This document shows positions 1-8,217 of a DNA stretch of 63,553 bases, piece by piece. This DNA comes from Anaerobacillus alkalilacustris (GTDB lineage Bacteria > Bacillota > Bacilli > Bacillales > Anaerobacillaceae): positions 1 through 63,553 of the forward strand of contig NZ_MLQR01000014.1 in the NCBI RefSeq assembly GCF_001866005.1, in the 5' to 3' direction. Within the stretch, counting starts at the first letter, position 1, and each line of letters begins with the position of its first letter. Below the pieces are notes generated by a model that saw only the letters and a list, made by a program, of their open reading frames with translations, had not been told where the DNA came from and searched no databases. Made by a program: the position numbers and the translations under genes.

Positions 1-231
1 TGTAGTGTTAGGTAAACCCAACTTTCACTTTAGAACCATGAGGCTCCAAAGATTATCCGGTATTAGCTTCGGTTTCCCGAAGTTATCCCAGTCTACAGGG
101 CAGGTTGCCCACGTGTTACTCACCCGTCCGCCGCTAATTTCAGGGAGCAAGCTCCCATCCATTCGCTCGACTTGCATGTATTAGGCACGCCGCCAGCGTT
201 CGTCCTGAGCCAGGATCAAACTCTCCATAAA
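1..231 (-). rRNA. rrs: 16S rRNA, 5' part (cut by window edge)
   Basis: The minus strand reads GGAGAGTTTGATCCTGGC and GACGAACGCTGGCGGCGTGC, the universal start of bacterial 16S rRNA. Only about the first 230 bases are inside the window; the rest lies beyond position 1. The exact 5' end is set by similarity to Bacillus 16S and may be off by a few bases. Confidence 0.97.
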
Positions 232-302
232 AGTGTTTGATAAAGCTCATAATAAAACATTGACGAGATATTTACTATCTCTTTTAATTCGCTTGGCTGT
301 GT

Positions 303-320
303 GTTCAGTTTTCAAAGAAC
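303..320 (-). promoter_or_regulatory. boxA-like rRNA leader motif
   Basis: The minus strand reads GTTCTTTGAAAACTGAAC in the leader between the rrn promoters and 16S. A TTCTTTGAAAACT motif is typical of Bacillus rRNA leaders and is thought to take part in antitermination and processing. Assigned by motif and position only. Confidence 0.5.
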
Positions 321-356
321 AATTATTTCGAAGTTGTTTTTTTCAACAAGGACTCA

Positions 357-385
357 AGTTTATCAAACCGAACGCGTCTTGTCAA
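357..385 (-). promoter_or_regulatory. rrn P2 promoter
   Basis: TTGACA, 17-bp spacer, TAAACT on the minus strand, just upstream of the 16S leader: a near-consensus sigma-A promoter in the place of rrn P2. Confidence 0.85.
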
Positions 386-429
386 CAACTTTTTTTCAGT
401 AACCCCGTCGCAAAATTAGCAACTTAGCT

Positions 430-459
430 AATGTACCATAGAAGTAAAGTAAGTGTCAA
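430..459 (-). promoter_or_regulatory. rrn P1 promoter
   Basis: TTGACA, 18-bp spacer, TACATT on the minus strand, upstream of P2 and just after tRNA-Ile. The tandem P1-P2 pair shows that the rRNA operon has its own promoters besides any read-through from the tRNA cluster. Confidence 0.75.
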
Positions 460-470
460 TACTTTTTTTA

Positions 471-547
<77 letters not shown>

Positions 548-550
548 ATA

Positions 551-624
551 TGGAGCGGGTGATGAGAATCGAACTCACAACATCAGCTTGGAAGGCTGAG
601 GTTTTACCACTAAACTACACCCGC
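551..624 (-). tRNA. tRNA-Gly(TCC)
   Basis: Acceptor GCGGGTG, anticodon TCC, CCA encoded. A near-identical copy lies in the right-hand cluster at 62018-62091. Confidence 0.97.
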
Positions 625-637
625 ATATGAAATCTTA

Positions 638-714
638 TGGTCGGGAAGACAGGATTTGAACCTGCGACCCCCTGGTCCCAAACCAGGTGCTCTACCAAGC
701 TGAGCCACTTCCCG
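638..714 (-). tRNA. tRNA-Pro(TGG)
   Basis: Acceptor CGGGAAG/CTTCCCG, anticodon TGG, CCA encoded. Confidence 0.97.
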
Positions 715-731
715 AGATATTAAAACTGATA

Positions 732-808
732 TGGCGCGCCCTGAGAGATTCGAACTCCCGACCTTTTGATTCGTAGTCAAACACTCTATCCAGCTGAGCT
801 AAGGGCGC
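732..808 (-). tRNA. tRNA-Arg(ACG)
   Basis: Acceptor GCGCCCT, anticodon ACG (read as ICG after deamination), CCA encoded. Confidence 0.97.
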
Positions 809-849
809 AAATTTAAACTTGCAGTGTGATTAAATTAAATATAACTAAG

Positions 850-932
850 TGCGGTCGAGAGGACTCGAACCTCCACGGGAGTACTCCCACTAGCCCCTCA
901 AGCTAGCGCGTCTGCCATTCCGCCACGACCGC
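850..932 (-). tRNA. tRNA-Leu(GAG)
   Basis: Acceptor GCGGTCG, long variable arm, anticodon stem CTAGC/GCTAG with loop TTGAGGG giving anticodon GAG. The discriminator A is followed by CTT, so CCA is not encoded and must be added by the CCA-adding enzyme. Confidence 0.93.
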
Positions 933-978
933 ATATACAAACAGTAGACCTGAAGTGAAGTTGTCCTAAAAATAAAAA

Positions 979-1062
979 TGGTGCGGGTGAAGGGACTCGA
1001 ACCCCCACGTCAAAGACACTAGATCCTAAGTCTAGCGCGTCTGCCAATTCCGCCACACCCGC
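979..1062 (-). tRNA. tRNA-Leu(TAG)
   Basis: Acceptor GCGGGTG, long variable arm, loop CTTAGGA with anticodon TAG, CCA encoded. Confidence 0.96.
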
Positions 1063-1077
1063 ATCTTTATTAAAATA

Positions 1078-1153
1078 TGGCGGACCCGACCGGGATCGAA
1101 CCGGCGATCTCCTGCGTGACAGGCAGGCATGTTAACCGCTACACCACGGGTCC
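1078..1153 (-). tRNA. tRNA-Asp(GTC)
   Basis: Acceptor GGACCCG/CGGGTCC, loop CTGTCAC with anticodon GTC, CCA encoded. Confidence 0.96.
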
Positions 1154-1165
1154 TAAACATTTAGA

Positions 1166-1241
1166 TGGTGGAGGATGACGGGATCGAACCGCCGACCCCC
1201 TGCTTGTAAGGCAGGTGCTCTCCCAGCTGAGCTAATCCTCC
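1166..1241 (-). tRNA. tRNA-Val(TAC)
   Basis: Acceptor GGAGGAT, loop CTTACAA with anticodon TAC, CCA encoded. The same gene occurs again at 62629-62704. Confidence 0.97.
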
Positions 1242-1271
1242 AGGTAAACAATTATAGATAATCATAGTAAT

Positions 1272-1346
1272 TGGTGACCCGTACGGGATTCGAACCCGTG
1301 TTACCGCCGTGAAAGGGCGGTGTCTTAACCGCTTGACCAACGGGCC
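1272..1346 (-). tRNA. tRNA-Glu(TTC)
   Basis: Acceptor GGCCCGT, loop CTTTCAC with anticodon TTC, CCA encoded. The same gene occurs again at 62746-62820. Confidence 0.97.
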
Positions 1347-1354
1347 ATAAAAAG

Positions 1355-1445
1355 TGGCGGAGAAGGAGGGATTTGAACCCTCGCGCCGCTCACACGACCT
1401 ACACCCTTAGCAGGGGCGCCTCTTCAGCCACTTGAGTACTTCTCC
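1355..1445 (-). tRNA. tRNA-Ser(GCT)
   Basis: 91-nt class II tRNA with a long variable arm, loop CTGCTAA with anticodon GCT, CCA encoded. Confidence 0.96.
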
Positions 1446-1451
1446 TTAATA

Positions 1452-1526
1452 TGGCTCCACAGGTAGGACTCGAACCTACGACCGATCGGTTAACAGCCGA
1501 TTGCTCTACCACTGAGCTACTGTGGA
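1452..1526 (-). tRNA. tRNA-Asn(GTT)
   Basis: Acceptor TCCACAG, loop CTGTTAA with anticodon GTT, CCA encoded. First tRNA of the left cluster; the same gene heads the right cluster at 62911-62985. Confidence 0.97.
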
Positions 1527-1548
1527 ATAATCACTTCCGACTTAAACT

Positions 1549-1577
1549 ATTTTAACTTGTTCATGTCAGTTTGTCAA
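1549..1577 (-). promoter_or_regulatory. Promoter of the left tRNA cluster
   Basis: TTGACA, 17-bp spacer, TAAAAT on the minus strand, ending about 20 bp before tRNA-Asn. It is one base from the sigma-A consensus and should drive all 11 tRNA genes. Confidence 0.85.
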
Positions 1578-1626
1578 CAATATTTTTCATTCCGAAATTT
1601 CGTTCATCAATTTAGCGACTTTTTAA

Positions 1627-1655
1627 ATTTAACATAGACGACCAATTAAAGTCAA
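1627..1655 (-). promoter_or_regulatory. Possible second promoter of the tRNA cluster
   Basis: TTGACT, 17-bp spacer, TTAAAT on the minus strand. It overlaps the 3' end of sprT and lies upstream of the stronger tRNA promoter. A tandem arrangement like that of rrn P1-P2 is plausible. Confidence 0.5.
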
Positions 1656-2119
1656 CTTGTTTTATAAGTTTTCTCTTTCTTTATTTTACCTTTACAATTC
1701 CCACATACATATTTCTTCGTATCAATCAAACGCTTCCTGTTAAACATCGTTTTACAAGATGTACAAATATAAACATGCACAGTCTTACTTTGTTTTCTAG
1801 CTCCTGGAATAGAATTACAGTACATAGAGCCTTCCACTTTTGATAAAAGCTGCTGAAAATCTTTGTCTACATGACGATATCCCCTTTTTTGAATGTGCAA
1901 GTGGTAATGACATAATTCATGCTTAATTATATCAATTAACGCCTGTTTTCCAAAATGCTCTAACTGCTTCGGATTTATTTCTATATTGTGATTGCCAAGA
2001 AGATACCTTCCACCAGTTGTACGTAATCTTGGGTTAAACGTTGCGCGATGTTTAAAAGAAATCCCAAAATACTTATTAGATATTTCCTCAACTAACAGCT
2101 GCAAGTCATGTTCATTCAT
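1652..2119 (-). CDS. SprT-family putative metalloprotease (YdcK-like)
   Basis: The 155-residue protein has a zinc-peptidase motif HELCH at residues 67-71, followed by further histidines. A C-terminal zinc ribbon is formed by Cys119, Cys122, Cys139 and Cys142. This is the SprT-like architecture of B. subtilis YdcK (about 150 aa). Eukaryotic relatives (Spartan) cut DNA-protein crosslinks, but the bacterial role is not established. A ribosome site AAGGGGAAAGA precedes the ATG. Its place between the tRNA cluster and cmpA/tex matches the B. subtilis ydcK neighbourhood. Confidence 0.92.
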   Translation of the reverse strand: MNEHDLQLLVEEISNKYFGISFKHRATFNPRLRTTGGRYLLGNHNIEINPKQLEHFGKQALIDIIKHELCHYHLHIQKRGYRHVDKDFQQLLSKVEGSMYCNSIPGARKQSKTVHVYICTSCKTMFNRKRLIDTKKYVCGNCKGKIKKEKTYKTS

Positions 2120-2374
2120 GAATGTCTTTCCCCTTATTAGTTATTGTTTATTTGAAAATCAATCGTACAAGAACGAATTTAATTACTAAATTAAATTATC
2201 CTTAGCAAAAATTAAAAAAATCATCAACAATGACAACCTTCCGTTCATATACTATTCATACTACCACATCATAGAATAATTCTATTATAAAAACTTTCAA
2301 CTTAACATACTCGCTCTTAATCATTAAAGACTAGTCTTGTTTTTCATACATTAATAAAGGAAGGGGGACTTCCG

Positions 2375-2515
2375 GTGCCTGACTGGCTACAAAAGCAAAT
2401 AAAAAATGCTTTCCTCGAAAAAAACACTCAACAAATCCGTTTGTTAAACCAATGCTGGTTTTACTACCATCGGAGGTATGAACCAAACAACACCCACAAA
2501 AAACAAACAAAATAG
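2375..2515 (+). CDS. cmpA: Cortex morphogenetic protein CmpA (46 aa, GTG start)
   Basis: A 46-codon frame starts at GTG and reads VPDWLQKQIKNAFLEKNTQQ, then IRLLNQCWFYYHRR and a short polar tail. B. subtilis CmpA (37 aa) has the same W-LxKQ...AFLEK...LLNQCWxFYRKK pattern. In B. subtilis CmpA coordinates spore coat and cortex assembly through turnover of SpoIVA. A strong ribosome site AGGAAGGGGG ends about 8 bp before the GTG. It is the only plus-strand gene between sprT and tex, its usual position in bacilli. The tail after the FYYHRR motif is longer than in B. subtilis. Confidence 0.88.
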   Translation: MPDWLQKQIKNAFLEKNTQQIRLLNQCWFYYHRRYEPNNTHKKQTK

Positions 2516-2548
2516 AGAGAAGAGGGGATAATGAAATCCCTTCTTCTT
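2516..2548 (+). terminator. Possible cmpA terminator
   Basis: An imperfect hairpin AAGAGGGGAT / ATCCCTTCTT starts right after the cmpA stop. The U-tract is weak, so termination is uncertain. Confidence 0.35.
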
Positions 2549-2630
2549 GTATATCATCACTTTCTAGAGGCTATAAACATACTTTCATTCAATTCCGATC
2601 GATAAGGTCCTACTCTACTAAATCTGTACT

Positions 2631-4805
2631 TTATACCTGATTTTCTGGTTTAAGCATAGTTAACGCAATACGTTGTTTCTTAATATCAACAGAATCAACC
2701 CAAACTGTAACAACATCACCCACAGAAACAACTTCCATTGGATGTTTGACAAAACGATTAGTTAATTTCGATATATGAACAAGACCATCTTGTTTAACCC
2801 CAATATCTATGAAAGCACCAAAATCCACAACGTTTCTAACAGTACCTTGTAATTCCATACCACTTTTTAAATCTTCCATCTGTAAGACATCTTTCTTTAA
2901 AAGCGGTGTAGCAACCTCGTCCCTCGGGTCTCTTCTCGGTCTAATAAGCGCATCAATAATATCCTTTAATGTAGGGATCCCGATACCTAGCTCTACCGCA
3001 ACTTCTTCTAGATTAAGCTGTTTTAGCCGCTCGCTTAATTCTGCAGAACCAATTTGATCAGTTATTGCACCAACTCGGTCAAGAAGCTTCTTCGTCTCTT
3101 GATAACTCTCAGGATGAATCCCTGTCTGATCTAGCGGCTCTTTCCCATCAGTAACTCTCAAAAATCCAATACACTGTTCATACGTTTTAGCACCTAACCT
3201 AGGAATTTTTTTCAGTTGTGTACGATTAACAAACTTCCCTTCTTCTTCTCGCTTTTTTACAATATTATTAGCCACAGTTTTTGACAAACCAGAAACATAC
3301 TGCAGTAGCGAACTTGAAGCAGTATTTACATTTACACCTACCTGATTAACAACCGTTTCAACAACAAAAGTCAAGGAATCGTTAAGCTTCGATTGAGTCA
3401 CATCGTGCTGATATTGACCTACCCCAACAGATTTAGGGTCAATTTTTACTAGCTCCGCTAACGGATCCTGCAATCGTCTAGCAATCGAAATCGCACTTCG
3501 CTCTTCTACTTGTAAATCAGGGAACTCCTCTCTTCCTAGCGGTGAAGCTGAGTAAACACTTGCTCCAGCTTCATTAACAATTAAATAGTAAACGTCTTTA
3601 TTCGTCTCTTTTATTACATCGGCAATAAACTGTTCTGTTTCCCTCGAAGCTGTTCCATTCCCGATAGCAATGACCTCTATAGAATATTTTTTTATTAAAT
3701 CTTGAACAATTTGTTTCCCTTTTTCAACCTCATTCTTTGGTGGTGTAGGGTATATAACCGATATATGTAATACCTTTCCAGTTTCATCGATAACCGCCAA
3801 TTTACACCCCGTCCGATAAGCAGGGTCTACCCCTAATGCGACTCGTCCTTTTAATGGTGGTTGTAACAAAAGGTTCCTAAGATTTTCGGAAAATATATGT
3901 ATCGCTTGATCTTCTGCTTTTTCTGAAAGTTCTTTTCGAATTTCACGGTCAATTGACGGCTCAATTAGCCTTTTATAGCTATCAGCTACTGTCTCCTTGA
4001 TATACGACGTTACAGGCGAATGCGAATTTTTTATATACTTCTTTTCAATCAACGTAATAATTCGCTCTACCGGAGCAGATAGCGATACCTTTAATATCCC
4101 TTCTTTTTCACCTCTATTTAAGGCTAATATACGGTGTGGTACAATTTTTCCGATTTGTTCTTCATATTCGTAATACATTTCGTAAACGTTTTTTTCATCC
4201 TTTTCCTGGTCTTTTACAAGAGAGATGATTTTCCCTTCTTTATAAGTCATTTGGCGTAAAAGTTTTCGTACCTCTGCATCATCAGAAATCCACTCAGCAA
4301 TAATATCTTGCGCTCCTGATATTACATCCTCAATTGTGTGAACTTCCTTTTCCTCTGAAATATAACCCTTAGCGACCTCATGAACATTCCCCTCAGCCGG
4401 AAATGAAAACAACCACTGAGCAAAAGGTTCGAGCCCTTTCTCCTTAGCAACAGTTGCACGAGTTCGACGCTTTTGTTTATAAGGGCGATAAAGGTCTTCC
4501 ACCTCTTGTAATTTTGTGGCTTTCAAAATAGATTGCTTAAGTTCATCTGTCAGTTTATTTTGTTCCTGAATGATGCGGATAACTTCTTCTTTTCTTGTTT
4601 CTAAATTATTTATGTATGTCCACCTTTCAACAATAGTTCTAATTTGAACTTCATCTAGGGAACCTGTTAACTCTTTTCGATAACGAGCAATAAAAGGTAC
4701 TGTATTACCTTCCTCTATTAAACCTATTACGCTTTCAATTGCTTTAGTCGAAAACGATGTCTCTTTCGCGAGTAACTGAAGCATCTTTTGTTTTTTTTCT
4801 TCCAT
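2631..4805 (-). CDS. tex: Tex-family RNA-binding transcription accessory protein
   Basis: The 724-residue protein has the full Tex architecture: N-terminal helical domain, YqgF-like RNase H fold (ALGVDPAYRTGCKLAVID), helix-hairpin-helix repeats (VANNIVKKREEEGKF, IPRLGAKTYEQ) and a C-terminal S1 domain at about residues 650-720. Tex proteins bind nucleic acid and associate with RNA polymerase; B. subtilis YdcI is the counterpart. An upstream in-frame ATG at 4829 exists, but the ribosome site GAAGGGAG lies between it and the ATG at 4805, so the shorter start is chosen. Confidence 0.95.
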   Translation of the reverse strand: MEEKKQKMLQLLAKETSFSTKAIESVIGLIEEGNTVPFIARYRKELTGSLDEVQIRTIVERWTYINNLETRKEEVIRIIQEQNKLTDELKQSILKATKLQEVEDLYRPYKQKRRTRATVAKEKGLEPFAQWLFSFPAEGNVHEVAKGYISEEKEVHTIEDVISGAQDIIAEWISDDAEVRKLLRQMTYKEGKIISLVKDQEKDEKNVYEMYYEYEEQIGKIVPHRILALNRGEKEGILKVSLSAPVERIITLIEKKYIKNSHSPVTSYIKETVADSYKRLIEPSIDREIRKELSEKAEDQAIHIFSENLRNLLLQPPLKGRVALGVDPAYRTGCKLAVIDETGKVLHISVIYPTPPKNEVEKGKQIVQDLIKKYSIEVIAIGNGTASRETEQFIADVIKETNKDVYYLIVNEAGASVYSASPLGREEFPDLQVEERSAISIARRLQDPLAELVKIDPKSVGVGQYQHDVTQSKLNDSLTFVVETVVNQVGVNVNTASSSLLQYVSGLSKTVANNIVKKREEEGKFVNRTQLKKIPRLGAKTYEQCIGFLRVTDGKEPLDQTGIHPESYQETKKLLDRVGAITDQIGSAELSERLKQLNLEEVAVELGIGIPTLKDIIDALIRPRRDPRDEVATPLLKKDVLQMEDLKSGMELQGTVRNVVDFGAFIDIGVKQDGLVHISKLTNRFVKHPMEVVSVGDVVTVWVDSVDIKKQRIALTMLKPENQV

Positions 4806-4910
4806 TTTACGCCAACTCCCTTCCTTCATATTTATCTATTTTATATAAACGATTAAAGAAAATAAAGAAAACATCTAAACTTTTTTACCAAGAGATACAA
4901 AGTAAATAAG

Positions 4911-5233
4911 AAAAGCGCAAGCGCCTTGGTCACGAGCGAAAGGCACTGGAAGGCCTTTGACAGAAGCCGCTCTTTGGCTTCCTACGTGCTTCTGTGTCTT
5001 CTAGTATGCTTCGTAGGAAGCTTCCTCGAAGCAGTGTTTTGTGCGACGAGTAACCGCAGGAGCAATTGTTTTCCGTGCGACGAGTAACCGCAGGAGCAAT
5101 TGTTTTCCGTGCGACGAGTAACCGCAGGAGCAAAGCTGCATGAAGCTATTCAGAGACGTTATTCATGTAGTTATTGAAGTCAGTAGCTTGACTGAAGTGA
5201 TCGAGCTCGTAGGCTGCTTGCGCTAGACAGTTT
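4911..5233 (-). repeat. REP-like intergenic element with AGCGCAAGC ends
   Basis: A GC-richer block between sigB and tex starts with AGCGCAAGC (4914-4922) and ends with its inverse GCTTGCGCT (5216-5224). It encodes nothing credible; the one long frame is made of the internal tandem repeat. The AAAAGCGCAAGCGCC start is of a kind seen at many Bacillus intergenic repeats. A related, more decayed block lies at 52712-52872. The strand is arbitrary. Confidence 0.6.
5041..5135. repeat. 34-bp tandem repeat, about 2.8 copies
   Basis: The unit starting GTGCGACGAGTAACCGCAGG occurs at 5041-5074 and 5075-5108 without a mismatch, then as a partial copy at 5109-5135. It lies inside the REP-like element. Perfect identity suggests recent expansion. 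Confidence 0.9.
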
Positions 5234-5262
5234 CCAAGTTAGAAATTTATAAATTCTGATAC

Positions 5263-5300
5263 TGCAAAAAAGGATGACTTTTCATGTTAGTCACCCCCTT
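5263..5300 (-). terminator. Terminator of the sigB operon
   Basis: Minus-strand hairpin GGGTGACT / AGTCATCC with a short loop followed by TTTTTT, 58 bp after the sigB stop. No rsbX gene lies between sigB and this terminator. Confidence 0.75.
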
Positions 5301-5357
5301 TAAAGAAGTTCTTTACTATTAGTTTGGCCTTGTCGATGATTAACACTAATAATTGCA

Positions 5358-6144
5358 TTATAAACTTTCCGAAGCATCGGTTGGTAAGGATTCCTGTACT
5401 TTCTCCAACGCCCTTCTTTGCAAACGGGATACGTGCATTTGTGATATCCCTAATTTTTTGCCAATTTCCTTCTGACTAAGACCTTCATAATAAACACAAT
5501 ATAATATTTGTTTTTCCATATCATTCAACACCGAAAAGGCCTTCTCTATTAATAGCTGCTGATCGGTCTTTTCATAACCGGTATCAGTTGCTCCAACTAA
5601 ATCTAACAATGTCACAGTTCCACCTTCTTGATCAGCATCAATCGAACGATCGACAGAGAGAGCATGATAACTCCTTGACATTTCCATCGTCTCTAACACT
5701 TCTTCTTCTGTTACATCTAAAAAACTCGCTATTTCATAAACCTTTGGTGAACGTTGCAATTCTGTTGTTAGTTTTTCAACTGCATTCTTTATTTTTGGAC
5801 CTAATTCTTTTATTCTTCTAGGCACATGTACACTCCAGGTTTTATCTCTAATATATCTTTTTATTTCACCTATAATTGTTGGCACAGCAAACGCTTCAAA
5901 ACTGCGCCCATAAGATGAGTCAAACCTTCGCAAAGCTGCTAAAAGACCTATCATCCCCACTTGAATAAGGTCATCACCATAATCTTTACCTTTCGAGAAC
6001 TTTCTTGCTAACATATGCACTAACGATTCATACTTTTTTACTAATATGACTTGTGTTTCTTCTGAATTCGACCGTTGAAAGTCTTTGATCAATTGTTCAA
6101 TTTGATTGTCGATCTGTAGTTGTTGCTGAAGATCTTCCGACATT
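5358..6144 (-). CDS. sigB: RNA polymerase sigma factor SigB
   Basis: General stress sigma factor of the SigB/SigF/SigG group, 261 aa (B. subtilis 262). Region 2 contains FAVPTIIGEIKRYIRDKTWS and the next segment VHVPRRIKELGPKIK, both close to B. subtilis SigB. The region 4 helix-turn-helix is LSQKEIGKKLGISQMHVSRL. An ATG at 6144 is preceded by the strong site GAGGTGAGGTGG; the in-frame ATG further upstream has none. The 5' end overlaps rsbW by 48 bp, as is usual for this pair. SigB should be held inactive by RsbW and feed back on its own promoter before rsbV. Confidence 0.96.
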
Positions 6145-6591
6145 TTGTTCCACCTCACCTCTTTGTAGGAACTTAGTCATAACAACAATAACCCCAATAT
6201 CATTTCTAATCTCAACTTTATCCATTAAGCTTTCAATTAAAAACAAACCCAGACCACCTTCTTTTAAATCAGCAATTGGCTTATCTGTATTAACTGGTCC
6301 AAAATCACCCCTTAATTTCTCTAGAGAAAAACTCTGACCTCGGTCTGCTACCATAACTTCCAACCTGTCTGGATATACTCCGCAACCCACAGTCATTTGA
6401 CCACCTTCATCGTTATAAGCATGAGCAACAACATTTGTACACGCTTCGGCTACCGCTATCTTAATATCTTCGATTTCATCATACGAATACCCTAACCGAT
6501 TGGCTATTCCAGATATAGTTAATCGGATTACACCGACGTATTCAGGCTTCGCTGGTAATTTCATCTCTATATAATCAGATGTTTGGCTCAC
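6097..6591 (-). CDS. rsbW: Anti-sigma-B factor / serine kinase RsbW
   Basis: The 164-residue GHKL-type ATPase has the N box (AVAEACTNVVAHAYN) and G box (KEGGLGLFLIESLMD) of RsbW/SpoIIAB proteins. RsbW binds SigB in unstressed cells and phosphorylates RsbV. The GTG start overlaps the rsbV stop (GTGA), and GGGAGGAAGCGAA upstream serves as ribosome site. Translational coupling of rsbV, rsbW and sigB fits their need for balanced amounts. Confidence 0.96.
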   Translation of the reverse strand: MSQTSDYIEMKLPAKPEYVGVIRLTISGIANRLGYSYDEIEDIKIAVAEACTNVVAHAYNDEGGQMTVGCGVYPDRLEVMVADRGQSFSLEKLRGDFGPVNTDKPIADLKEGGLGLFLIESLMDKVEIRNDIGVIVVMTKFLQRGEVEQNVGRSSATTTDRQSN

Positions 6592-6920
6592 TTCGCTTCC
6601 TCCCTCATACTTTCATCGATGTTCATTACTTCATCTAACCCTGTAATATGAAATAATCTTCTCACTCGTTCAGTCATCCCAATGAGTTTAATAGAACTAT
6701 CATGTTTGTGGGAAGATTTTAATGCTCCAATGAAAGTCCCCAGTCCAATGCTATCAATATAATTCACCTGAGATAAATCAATAATTATTTCATTTCCTTC
6801 TATTCCTGTTAAATGAAGGAGAGTTTCATTAAGTTTCTTCGCTGTATAAACATCTACTTCTCCATTTAGAATTAGGTATTGCTTTCCCGCTTTTTCTATT
6901 TGTATAATTTCCAAATTCAA
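6588..6920 (-). CDS. rsbV: Anti-anti-sigma factor RsbV (TTG start)
   Basis: STAS-domain protein that frees SigB by binding RsbW when dephosphorylated. The motif IDLSQVNYIDSIGLGTF includes Ser57, which aligns with the RsbW-phosphorylated serine of B. subtilis RsbV (Ser56). The start is TTG at 6920, with GAGGAGGG 7 bp upstream, giving 110 aa (B. subtilis 109). A longer frame from 6959 is unlikely, because its first codon lies between the -35 and -10 boxes of the SigB-type promoter at 6953-6978 and would not be on that transcript. Confidence 0.95.
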   Translation of the reverse strand: MNLEIIQIEKAGKQYLILNGEVDVYTAKKLNETLLHLTGIEGNEIIIDLSQVNYIDSIGLGTFIGALKSSHKHDSSIKLIGMTERVRRLFHITGLDEVMNIDESMREEAK

Positions 6921-6952
6921 TTTTTGTCCCTCCTCAAAATCACAATCTTTAT

Positions 6953-6978
6953 ATACCACTAGAATGAATATTTTAAAC
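6953..6978 (-). promoter_or_regulatory. Sigma-B autoregulatory promoter before rsbV
   Basis: GTTTAA (6978-6973), 14-bp spacer, TGGTAT (6958-6953) on the minus strand: one mismatch to the SigB consensus GTTTAA-N12-15-GGGTAT. The -35 box overlaps the rsbU stop. B. subtilis has an autoregulatory SigB promoter at the same junction. Confidence 0.85.
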
Positions 6979-7986
6979 GTTTCTTCTAATAATCATTAAA
7001 GTAAAATCATCTTTCAAACTATAATTTTGAATTTTTTCTAACTCAGAATAAACGCTATCTACGATTTCTTGAGCAGATAAATGTATATATTTTTTTATTA
7101 TCCTCGGAATCTCGACCCTTTCTAGAAATCCCTCATCAGTCCGGCACTCTGTGACACCATCAGAAAGAAGGATAATTAAATCATTTTCCATTACTTCTCG
7201 TTCATACTCTATAAATTTTGCTTTTTTACTTAAACCGAGCACTAATCCCTTCGTAGTTAAGTCATAAAATTCTCCTGTACTATAGCAATAATAAAAGCCC
7301 GGTTCATGCCCTGCACCTGAATACCGAAATACGTGTTCATTTAAGTCATACGAACCAAATACCATCGTTATAAACATATTAGAGCCAATATTCTGCTCAA
7401 CAACTCTATTTAAATTTTCTAATAGAGCATTAGGTTGCAAGCGTAATTCAGGTAAGCTATCCAAAGCATATTTAATCATAGACATACAAAGGGCAGCCGG
7501 TACTCCTTTACCTATAATATCAGCAACAGCCACTCCTAGGTGCTCTTGTTCATCATGGATAAAATGATAATAATCACCACTGACGGCACTCGCGGCAACA
7601 CTTTTAATGCCAATATCCAGTTTTGGTGTTTTAGGAACAACTTTCGGAAACAACTCTTGTTGCATCTTTGCTGCAACTGCCAATTCAGAATCCAGGTGTT
7701 TTTGCCGGTCTCTTAAACTTTGATGTTCTTGATAGGCTAATCCGTAACTAACCATCACTTCAAGTAACAGGTCGTTTGTATCCACTACTTCCTTAGGTAA
7801 GTTAGGAAGTAACTCTTTAATAACGGATACATGGAGACTCACCATATCCTCTGGCGAAACATTTCTTTTGGTTATATCGACAGAAAATTTTCGAGCTTCA
7901 TGAAACGAACATTGACTGCCTGTCTTTAAGTATTTTTCGATAATTGTTTTATAGTCCGCGCGTAGATTCTCACTCTTTTTTTCCAT
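6973..7986 (-). CDS. rsbU: PP2C-type phosphatase RsbU
   Basis: 337 aa (B. subtilis 335). The N-terminal helical domain (about 1-90) includes SLHVSVIKELLPNLPKEVVD and VMVSYGLAYQEHQ; in B. subtilis this part binds RsbT. The C-terminal PP2C domain carries VSGDYYHF, VAVADIIGKGVPAALCMSM, SDGVTECRTDEGFLER and DDFTLMIIRR. It dephosphorylates RsbV-P and so activates SigB. Ribosome site AAAGGGGAAG precedes the ATG. Unlike in B. subtilis, no rsbR, rsbS or rsbT lies upstream, yet the presumed RsbT-docking domain is kept. Confidence 0.96.
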   Translation of the reverse strand: MEKKSENLRADYKTIIEKYLKTGSQCSFHEARKFSVDITKRNVSPEDMVSLHVSVIKELLPNLPKEVVDTNDLLLEVMVSYGLAYQEHQSLRDRQKHLDSELAVAAKMQQELFPKVVPKTPKLDIGIKSVAASAVSGDYYHFIHDEQEHLGVAVADIIGKGVPAALCMSMIKYALDSLPELRLQPNALLENLNRVVEQNIGSNMFITMVFGSYDLNEHVFRYSGAGHEPGFYYCYSTGEFYDLTTKGLVLGLSKKAKFIEYEREVMENDLIILLSDGVTECRTDEGFLERVEIPRIIKKYIHLSAQEIVDSVYSELEKIQNYSLKDDFTLMIIRRNV

Positions 7987-8189
7987 AAGCTTCCCCTTTC
8001 AAATGAAGCTTTTTTATTAACACTATAGTCTTCTCCATTCACCACAATTTTGAGCCTAATAATAAATTTAGCTGTTTCTATCATTATTTCATTTCTCGAT
8101 TTAGGATGCAAAGATTTGCATAGTAATTAACTCCTATTATCATTTATAACTTTTATATCGTCTGAATACTCAGAACATTAAATACAAAT

Positions 8190-8217
8190 AAAAAAAGCTG
8201 CTCATTAATAGCAACTT
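8190..8217 (-). terminator. Terminator after ndoA
   Basis: Minus-strand hairpin GTTGCT / AGCAGC followed by TTTTTTT, between ndoA and rsbU. It separates the toxin-antitoxin unit from the sigB operon. The 270-bp gap 7987-8257 holds no gene. Confidence 0.7.

Noticed and set aside
233..427. 64-aa plus-strand frame in the 16S leader
   Set aside because: It overlaps the rrn P2 promoter and the boxA-like leader on the other strand and has no ribosome site.
4930..5133. 67-aa minus-strand frame between sigB and tex
   Set aside because: It is a translation of the 34-bp tandem repeat, has no ribosome site, and shows the repeat pattern in its protein sequence.
7926..8111. 61-aa minus-strand frame as a remnant of rsbT
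   Set aside because: It has no GHKL kinase motif and overlaps the rsbU start; nothing supports an rsbT remnant.
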